Shown in pieces: positions 1 to 5,717 of a stretch of 5,717 nt of DNA. The stretch lies in assembly GCA_018260285.1 (NCBI GenBank), contig JAGLBH010000114.1, positions 1-5,717 on the forward strand, in the 5' to 3' direction. Under the pieces are notes generated by a model. That model had not been told where the DNA came from. It ran no database searches and saw nothing but the letters and a program-made list of their open reading frames with translations. Each line of letters begins with the position of its first letter. The first letter of the stretch is position 1. The stretch comes from Arthrobacter sp. Its GTDB lineage: Bacteria; Actinomycetota; Actinomycetes; Actinomycetales; Micrococcaceae. Both the position numbers and the translations under genes were made by a program.

Positions 1-26
1 CCCCCCGGCCCAGTGGGGGTTTTTTT
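1..26 (+). terminator. Rho-independent terminator of a gene lying left of the window
   Basis: A C-run (1-6) can pair with the G-run at 15-19 across a short loop, and it is followed directly by seven T residues (20-26). This is the classic hairpin plus U-tract for plus-strand transcription. The 5' arm may extend beyond the window edge, so its full stem length is unknown. No T-tract is visible for the opposite direction. Confidence 0.6.
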
Positions 27-31
27 GTCCT

Positions 32-60
32 GCCGGGGGGGGGTGGGCGTGGGCCCCGGC
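32..60. other. G-rich spacer with hairpin and G-quadruplex potential
   Basis: Bases 35-43 are nine consecutive Gs, followed by GGG at 45-47 and 51-53, so four G3 tracts with short loops can be drawn on the plus strand. The same stretch can instead form a 7-bp hairpin, 32-38 pairing with 54-60, with the G-rich stretch in its loop. It lies between two terminators and shows no credible coding potential. Its function, if any, is unknown. Confidence 0.4.
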
Positions 61-86
61 CGGTTCCCGCACACTGGAGACGACAA

Positions 87-119
87 AGAAGGCCGCCCGT
101 CAATGACGGGCGGCCTTCT
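87..119 (-). terminator. Hairpin terminator downstream of mscL
   Basis: A perfect 15-bp inverted repeat (87-101 with 105-119) encloses a 3-nt loop (102-104). It sits 47 bp past the mscL stop codon. Read on the minus strand, the GC-rich stem ends in CTTCTTTGTCG, so the U-tract is short, as is common for intrinsic terminators in high-GC actinobacteria. The perfect symmetry means it could also stop transcription coming from the left. Confidence 0.85.
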
Positions 120-166
120 GCGTCAGCGGCTCATTGCCTGAGCCTGAGAACTGTGGGGAGAGGAGA

Positions 167-544
167 TCAGCGAACGCGAAGTGCGTCGCGGATCTCGGTG
201 AGGAGCTCGATCTGGGGGTCGATGGCCTCGTCCTCCGGCAGGATGCCGAGCTTGCGGTTGCGGCGCTCAATGACCTTGTTCATCGGAACGACGATGACGA
301 AGTAGAGGGCAGCAGCCACGATGAGGAAGTTGAGGATGGCCGTCAGCAGAACGCCGAACTTGACCGGGCCGAAGGCCAGGAAGCTGTCGAAGTTGGGCTG
401 GCGGAAGAGGAGGGAAATCGCAGGCATGATGACGCTGGCGACCAGGGCGTCGATGACCTTGGAGAACGCTGCACCGATGATGACAGCGACGGCAAGGTCA
501 ACGATGTTGCCCTTCATAATAAAGTTCTTGAATCCTTGAAGCAT
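167..544 (-). CDS. mscL: Large-conductance mechanosensitive channel MscL
   Basis: Encodes a 125-residue inner-membrane channel that opens under membrane tension to release solutes during hypo-osmotic shock; the family forms a homopentamer. The N-terminal helix MLQGFKNF is followed by the conserved pore-lining TM1 (about residues 12-41, containing NIVDLAVAVIIGAAFSKV), then a periplasmic loop with RQPNFDSF, TM2 (about 62-87), and a C-terminal cytoplasmic helix with QIELLTEIRDAL. The length fits the family (about 125-150 residues). I chose the ATG at 544 because MLxGFK is the usual N-terminus. A GTG at 550 in the same frame would add two residues. Neither start has a clear Shine-Dalgarno sequence. 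The gene lies 117 bp or more downstream of coaA on the same strand, and a hairpin terminator follows it. Identification is firm; the exact start is less so. Confidence 0.95.
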   Translation of the reverse strand: MLQGFKNFIMKGNIVDLAVAVIIGAAFSKVIDALVASVIMPAISLLFRQPNFDSFLAFGPVKFGVLLTAILNFLIVAAALYFVIVVPMNKVIERRNRKLGILPEDEAIDPQIELLTEIRDALRVR

Positions 545-550
545 ATTCAC

Positions 551-556
551 AGCTTA
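551..556 (-). promoter_or_regulatory. Possible -10 box for a leaderless mscL transcript
   Basis: On the minus strand TAAGCT fits the TAnnnT pattern and ends 6 nt before the ATG at 544, the same spacing as the glmS -10 box in this window. No purine-rich Shine-Dalgarno sequence lies between, and no good -35 box is visible. Transcription could alternatively begin further upstream or continue from coaA. Confidence 0.3.
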
Positions 557-666
557 CGCCGTCAACGATGTTTACGCTGCCGAAAGTTCCTCAGAAAGGG
601 ACCCTAAGCGCCATTCTGTGGGCAAAATCTCCCCGGCGGGGCGGCACGGATGAGCTGTGGGTCTCC

Positions 667-1650
667 TCAGGTTTTCCGCAGAAGCATGCGGCGGATGCCG
701 TGATCGGGGCCCTTCGTGAGGACCAGCTTGGCCCGACCCCGGGTCGGCAGAACATTCTCCCGCAGATTCGGCTCGTTGATCTTCTTCCAGATCGTGTGAG
801 CGGTGGCGGCCGCCTCCTCATCGGAGAGCGTCGCATAGCGGTGGAAGTACGAGTTGGGGTCGCTGAAGGCCCCGCTGCGCAGCTTCATGAAGCGCTCGAT
901 GTACCACTTCTCGATATTGGCCGTGGGCGCGTCCACATAGATCGAGAAGTCGAAGAAGTCGCTCAGGGCCACGCCCTGGGTGCCGTCCGAGCGCAGTCGC
1001 GCCGGGGCCAGAACGTTGAGGCCCTCCACGATGAGCACATCGGGGCGGCGGACGACGACTTCCTTGCCCGGGACGATGTCATACGTCAGGTGGCTGTACC
1101 AGGGAGCCCTGACCTCCTCCGCTCCGGATTTGATCTCGCTGACGAAGCGGAGCAGTCGGCGGCGGTCGTAGGACTCAGGGAATCCCTTGCGCTCCATGAG
1201 TCCGCGCCGCTGGAGCTCGGCATTGGGGTAGAGGAACCCGTCCGTCGTGATGAGCTCGACGTTGGGGGTCCCCGGCCAGCGGCGGAGCAGCTCGCGCAGC
1301 ACGCGCGCCGTCGTCGACTTGCCCACAGCCACGGACCCCGCGACACCGATGACGAAGGGGGTGCGCTCGACGTCCTCGTGGAGGAACGTGCTCGTGGCCC
1401 GATGCAGCTGCTCGGCTCCGGAGACGTAGAGGTTGAGCAGACGGGAGAGGGGGAGGTACACCTCGGCGATCTCCCGGAGGTCCAGGCGGTCGCCCGTGCC
1501 GCGGAGGCGGGCGACGTCGTCCCCGTCGAGAGGCTGCTCCAGCGAATTGGAGAGCGCTGCCCAGGATTCGCGGCTCAGCTCGACGTAGGGGGTGTAGCCG
1601 TGGCTGGGCGCGACGCGCTGGGATGAAGGGGAGGGCACTTGAGAACTCAC
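667..1650 (-). CDS. coaA: Type I pantothenate kinase
   Basis: Cytoplasmic kinase that phosphorylates pantothenate with ATP to 4'-phosphopantothenate, the first and usually controlling step of coenzyme A synthesis. The 327-residue product matches the prokaryotic type I family along its length (E. coli CoaA is 316). The Walker A loop is at about 102-113 ([12 protein letters not shown]), followed by [12 protein letters not shown] (132-143, Asp137 matching the catalytic Asp), KGFPESYD (155-162), WYSHLTYD (184-191, with the His thought to take part in CoA feedback binding), VEGLNVL (208-214), KWYIERF (248-254) and the C-terminal [14 protein letters not shown]. The start is GTG at 1650; no earlier start codon exists in frame before a stop at 1738-1740. 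The first ~20 residues are Ser/Pro-rich and poorly conserved. The best AAGG motif (1663-1666) is 12 nt from the GTG. The gene is divergent from glmS across 89 bp. Confidence 0.97.
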   Translation of the reverse strand: MSSQVPSPSSQRVAPSHGYTPYVELSRESWAALSNSLEQPLDGDDVARLRGTGDRLDLREIAEVYLPLSRLLNLYVSGAEQLHRATSTFLHEDVERTPFVIGVAGSVAVGKSTTARVLRELLRRWPGTPNVELITTDGFLYPNAELQRRGLMERKGFPESYDRRRLLRFVSEIKSGAEEVRAPWYSHLTYDIVPGKEVVVRRPDVLIVEGLNVLAPARLRSDGTQGVALSDFFDFSIYVDAPTANIEKWYIERFMKLRSGAFSDPNSYFHRYATLSDEEAAATAHTIWKKINEPNLRENVLPTRGRAKLVLTKGPDHGIRRMLLRKT

Positions 1651-1658
1651 TGTGCCAT
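1647..1658 (-). other. Three-codon ORF (Met-Ala-Gln-stop) overlapping the coaA start
   Basis: On the minus strand, ATG GCA CAG TGA runs from 1658 to 1647 and its stop overlaps the coaA GTG by two bases. An AAGG at 1663-1666 lies 4 nt before this ATG, and AGGGG at 1669-1673 lies 10 nt before it. The Shine-Dalgarno signal is therefore better placed for the mini-ORF than for the coaA GTG. It might allow termination-reinitiation, or be chance. Confidence 0.25.
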
Positions 1659-1727
1659 TCTGCCTTATCCCCTGTGAGGCAGAGGCGAGCGGCCCCGGGC
1701 GCGAGTCCCCAGAGATCCGAGAAAGGC

Positions 1728-1733
1728 TAGGAT
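1728..1733 (+). promoter_or_regulatory. glmS -10 box, probably giving a leaderless mRNA
   Basis: TAGGAT fits the actinobacterial TAnnnT -10 consensus. It ends 6 nt before the A of the glmS ATG at 1740, so transcription would be expected to start at or within a base or two of the start codon. The -35 region (around 1705-1710) has no clear match. The only Shine-Dalgarno-like sequence, AAGG at 1723-1726, is 13 nt from the ATG and lies upstream of the -10 box. A perfect inverted repeat GGCTA-GGA-TAGCC (1725-1737) covers the box. Confidence 0.6.
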
Positions 1734-1739
1734 AGCCCT

Positions 1740-3629
<1,890 letters not shown>

Positions 3630-3662
3630 CAGGCCAGAGGCCGCCTGAGCGGCTCACGCGAC

Positions 3663-3700
3663 ACAAAGCCCCGTCCCTGGTTTCAGGGGCGGGGCTTTGT
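3663..3700 (+). terminator. Hairpin terminator after glmS
   Basis: Bases 3663-3679 pair with 3684-3700 as a 17-bp stem with a single T-G wobble and a 4-nt loop. The stem starts 33 bp past the glmS stop and ends GGGGCTTTGT, then CGG, so the U-tract is largely inside the stem. It reads similarly in the other direction. A smaller 5-bp hairpin with loop CTGA (3640-3653) lies between the stop and this element. The terminator separates glmS from acpS, which begins 33 bp later. Confidence 0.85.
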
Positions 3701-3721
3701 CGGAAGAGCGGGCCGCATTGA

Positions 3722-3727
3722 AAGGAG
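3722..3727 (+). promoter_or_regulatory. Strong ribosome binding site of acpS
   Basis: AAGGAG lies 6 nt before the GTG at 3734, close to the ideal anti-16S match and spacing. It fixes the acpS start at this GTG. It contrasts with glmS, mscL and coaA, none of which has a well-placed Shine-Dalgarno sequence. Confidence 0.85.
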
Positions 3728-3733
3728 AAGACC

Positions 3734-4087
3734 GTGATCGTCGGCATAGGGATTGATGTTGTCAATATCCACCGGTTCGCAGGGCAGCTGGAGCGGGCTC
3801 CGCGCCTCGCGGAGCGGCTCTTCACACCTCGGGAGAGCGCGGGGCTGAGCACAGTCTCCCTGGCCGCACGGTTTGCGGCTAAGGAGGCTCTGGCGAAAGC
3901 GCTCGGAGCGCCGGGGAATCTTCGATGGCACGATGCAGAGGTTGTGGGGGGACGAGGAACGCCGCCCACCCTCAGGCTCACGGGAACGTGTGCTGAGCGT
4001 GCGGCGGCGTTGGGGGCCTTGCGGTGGCATCTCTCGCTGACTCACGATGAGCCTGTGGCTCAGGCGATCGTCATCTTGGAGAGCTGA
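3734..4087 (+). CDS. acpS: Holo-[acyl-carrier-protein] synthase
   Basis: Cytoplasmic phosphopantetheinyl transferase that moves the 4'-phosphopantetheine arm of CoA onto a serine of acyl carrier protein, with Mg2+. The 117-residue product has the usual AcpS length and both signature regions: GIGIDVVNIHRF at 4-15 with the metal-binding Asp8, and ARFAAKEALAKALG at 45-58 with Glu51. The C-terminal LSLTHDEPVAQAIV (100-113) is also typical. The GTG start is set by an AAGGAG 6 nt upstream. It follows glmS on the same strand but behind a strong terminator, so it needs read-through or its own promoter; the 33-bp gap shows no convincing promoter. It converges on the sugar transferase gene with 15 bp between the stop codons. 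The AcpS substrate CoA derives from the pathway started by coaA nearby. Confidence 0.96.
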   Translation: MIVGIGIDVVNIHRFAGQLERAPRLAERLFTPRESAGLSTVSLAARFAAKEALAKALGAPGNLRWHDAEVVGGRGTPPTLRLTGTCAERAAALGALRWHLSLTHDEPVAQAIVILES

Positions 4088-4102
4088 AGAGCAACCAGTG
4101 TT

Positions 4103-5554
4103 CTAGTATGCGCCTTCAGGGGAGAAGACAGCACGGAAGGTCTTCGCAAGAATCAGGATGTCCTGTGAAAGGGACCAGTTCTCCACGTAGTAGAGGTCCA
4201 AGCGGACCGAGTCATCCCAGGAAAGATTCGACCGTCCGTGAACCTGCCACAGGCCCGTGATTCCTGGCTGAACCAGGAGGCGGCGGCTCGCCTGGTCGTC
4301 ATACATTCCGACTTCCCGGCTGACGTGAGGTCGGGGTCCGACGAGGCTCATTTCCCCCTTCAGGACATTGTAGAGCTGGGGCAGCTCGTCAATAGAGTAC
4401 TTTCTGATGAACCGTCCAAATCTGGTGATCCGCGGGTCGTCTTTGAGTTTGAACTGAACTTCGTTTCCTGCAGAGTTGTCTGGCTTGAGATCCTTCATGC
4501 GCTCTTCAGCGTCAGTAACCATGGAGCGGAATTTGTGCATCTTGAACGTTTTGCCGTTCTTTCCGATCCTTTCGTGGTTGAAGAAGATCGGCCCCTTCGA
4601 GTCAACCCGAACTCCAATGGCCGTGGCGATGAGAACGGGGGAGAGGACCGTGATGGCGAGAAGGGAGACGACGATGTCCAGGCTTCGCTTCAGCAGGGAG
4701 TTGATGCCGCTGAGCCGGGGGGTTGACACGTGGATGAGGGGAAGTCCGGCGATAGGCTGCGTGTGGATTCGGGGCCCTGCCACATCGGTCAGTGCGGGAG
4801 CCATGATGAGGCGGATCCTGCGATCCGCGAGTTCCCAGCCCAGCTTGCGAATCGCGCGGGGGCTCAGGGCCGCGCCTGAAGAGATGGCTACGGCATCGAG
4901 GTGATGCTCTTCGAGCGCGTGAATGATGTCATCGACGTCTCGGCTGGTCCCGATCACGGGAAGCGGCAGCTCCTCGCCGTTGGGGGCTGTCTTGGAATAG
5001 CCGGGAAGATAAGCCACGATCGGCTGGTAGCCCGCGCCAGGGAACCTGGACAGCGAGCGATGAAGATGGAGGACGGAGGCAGGGCCTCCCAGGAGCATGA
5101 CCCGGTGGTTCAGGTGGCCGTTCTTTCGGCGGTTGATGAGCCACTTTCGCCAGAGGAAACGGGAGAACAGGAGACTTGCCAACCCTGTCGGGAGAGCAAA
5201 GGCCACATATCCTCGGGAGGTCTCAATTTGAAAGAGATATGAGACAATGGCGATGAATCCAAAGACCCAGGCGCATGCAGAGAATACGCGCTTGTACTCA
5301 TCGTTTCCGTGGCCGAGGATTCGTTCTTCTCGTGACCCCCAGAGTTCCAGAAAAATCCACCAGAGAACTCCGATCACTGTGGCGGCGGTCCAATAGCTTG
5401 CATCAGTGCCCTCAAGGCGGATGTTTTCCGTCGCGGGGCCGAACCATATGAGATTTGCCGTGAGCAGGGAGGCGGCGATGACAAGAGCGTCGGTCGCTCG
5501 AAGTGCTCTTGATGATTTCAGAGAAGGGCGACGCGATGATTTCACAAAACTCAT
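4103..5554 (-). CDS. Polyprenyl-phosphate sugar-1-phosphate transferase (exopolysaccharide initiation)
   Basis: Membrane enzyme of the bacterial sugar transferase family (Pfam Bac_transf, WbaP/WcaJ/CpsE type) that moves a sugar-1-phosphate from a nucleotide sugar to undecaprenyl phosphate, starting a lipid-linked polysaccharide. The 483-residue product has a basic N-terminus, four likely membrane segments (about 21-40, 56-74, 91-110, 115-134), a Rossmann-like CoA-binding_3 region (about 150-275), and a hydrophobic re-entrant segment (291-316, with Pro306). The catalytic domain follows, with FKMHKFRSM (337-345), SIDELPQL (387-394, the Asp389-Glu390 pair), SLVGPRP (403-409), PGITGLWQV (430-438) and the ending SPEGAY. 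The ATG at 5554 has an in-frame stop 27 nt upstream and only a distant AGGA. GC appears lower than in glmS (hand counts of single 60-base lines about 48-67% versus about 70%). The sugar and the polymer cannot be told from sequence. No downstream terminator is visible. Confidence 0.93.
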   Translation of the reverse strand: MSFVKSSRRPSLKSSRALRATDALVIAASLLTANLIWFGPATENIRLEGTDASYWTAATVIGVLWWIFLELWGSREERILGHGNDEYKRVFSACAWVFGFIAIVSYLFQIETSRGYVAFALPTGLASLLFSRFLWRKWLINRRKNGHLNHRVMLLGGPASVLHLHRSLSRFPGAGYQPIVAYLPGYSKTAPNGEELPLPVIGTSRDVDDIIHALEEHHLDAVAISSGAALSPRAIRKLGWELADRRIRLIMAPALTDVAGPRIHTQPIAGLPLIHVSTPRLSGINSLLKRSLDIVVSLLAITVLSPVLIATAIGVRVDSKGPIFFNHERIGKNGKTFKMHKFRSMVTDAEERMKDLKPDNSAGNEVQFKLKDDPRITRFGRFIRKYSIDELPQLYNVLKGEMSLVGPRPHVSREVGMYDDQASRRLLVQPGITGLWQVHGRSNLSWDDSVRLDLYYVENWSLSQDILILAKTFRAVFSPEGAY

Positions 5555-5581
5555 TGTTATGGGGGTAATCCTGCTAGTGGG

Positions 5582-5611
5582 TCAGTTTAGGGGATGGCTC
5601 AGCTCAGTGTA
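5582..5611 (-). promoter_or_regulatory. Putative promoter/operator region of the sugar transferase gene
   Basis: On the minus strand, TACACTGA (5611-5604) and TAAACTGA (5589-5582) are near-identical octamers whose starts are 22 bp apart, about two DNA turns. Each begins with a TAnACT hexamer that could act as a -10 box, giving leaders of roughly 20-45 nt. They could instead be a paired operator. No good -35 box was found for either. Confidence 0.25.
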
Positions 5612-5717
5612 GAACGCCGCAATGAGCGGTTATGAAATAGAGGGAATGCCGTCTCTGGTGGCCTTGGCTGCTCGGGGAGGGCAGAGTAGGCAGTTCAGGC
5701 GTCCGGGGAGCCTCGCT
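5612..5717. other. Right-end non-coding region, no gene supported
   Basis: This stretch lies upstream of the sugar transferase gene. Short open frames run off the window edge on both strands, including one from an ATG at 5622 on the plus strand, but none has a ribosome binding site, recognisable protein sequence or typical codon use. I see no tRNA, repeat or terminator here. Confidence 0.4.

Noticed and set aside
624..641. Possible terminator between coaA and mscL (minus strand CCCC-GCC-GGGG followed by AGATTTT)
   Set aside because: The stem is only 4 bp with a 3-nt loop, too weak to call a terminator with confidence. coaA-mscL read-through remains possible.
568..1626. Long plus-strand open frame (352 codons) opposite coaA
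   Set aside because: It mirrors the coaA reading frame in high-GC DNA and encodes Arg/Gly/Glu-rich sequence without recognisable domains. The minus strand carries a clear full-length CoaA.
1651..1739. glmS ribozyme or riboswitch in the coaA-glmS spacer
   Set aside because: The spacer is only 89 bp and the predicted start point is at the ATG, leaving no room. The glmS ribozyme is known from Firmicutes, and its core is not visible here.
5622..5717. Plus-strand open frame from ATG 5622 running off the window end
   Set aside because: Only 32 codons, no ribosome binding site, rare codons (ATA, AGG) and no recognisable sequence. It could be the start of a divergent gene but cannot be supported here.
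5604..5717. Minus-strand frame open from the right edge to a TGA at 5604-5606
   Set aside because: About 37 codons rich in Pro/Ser/His with no recognisable C-terminus; open frames of this length are expected by chance in this composition.

Overview
This window is a stretch of high-GC bacterial chromosome, most likely from an actinobacterium. The genes coaA, glmS and acpS look actinobacterial in sequence. GTG starts are used (coaA, acpS), hairpin terminators have short U tails, and at least one gene seems to be transcribed without a 5' leader. A member of the Actinomycetaceae (Actinomyces/Schaalia type) is a reasonable guess, but the sequence alone does not prove it.

Layout from left to right: a terminator of an unseen upstream gene followed by a very G-rich spacer (1-60); an mscL-type mechanosensitive channel gene on the minus strand with a strong hairpin terminator after it; coaA (type I pantothenate kinase), also on the minus strand and upstream of mscL; an 89-bp divergent spacer holding a good -10 box for glmS; glmS (glucosamine-6-phosphate synthase) on the plus strand, closed by a long hairpin; acpS (holo-ACP synthase) on the plus strand behind a strong Shine-Dalgarno sequence; then, convergent and only 15 bp away, a minus-strand gene for a polyprenyl-phosphate sugar-1-phosphate transferase. 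The last ~160 bp are the upstream region of that transferase gene.

Functionally, coaA makes 4'-phosphopantothenate on the route to coenzyme A, and acpS spends CoA to put the phosphopantetheine arm on acyl carrier protein. glmS makes glucosamine-6-phosphate for UDP-GlcNAc, needed for peptidoglycan and surface glycans. The transferase would start a lipid-linked surface polysaccharide and may mark the edge of a polysaccharide locus beyond the right end of the window. MscL is an emergency osmotic release valve.

The five genes are ordinary housekeeping or envelope families. I found no convincing sign of a new multi-gene system. The points worth a second look are small: an apparently leaderless glmS with a palindrome on its -10 box, a three-codon ORF overlapping the coaA start, a G-quadruplex-like spacer, a near-direct repeat with two-helical-turn spacing upstream of the transferase, and an extra segment near the GlmS N-terminus.
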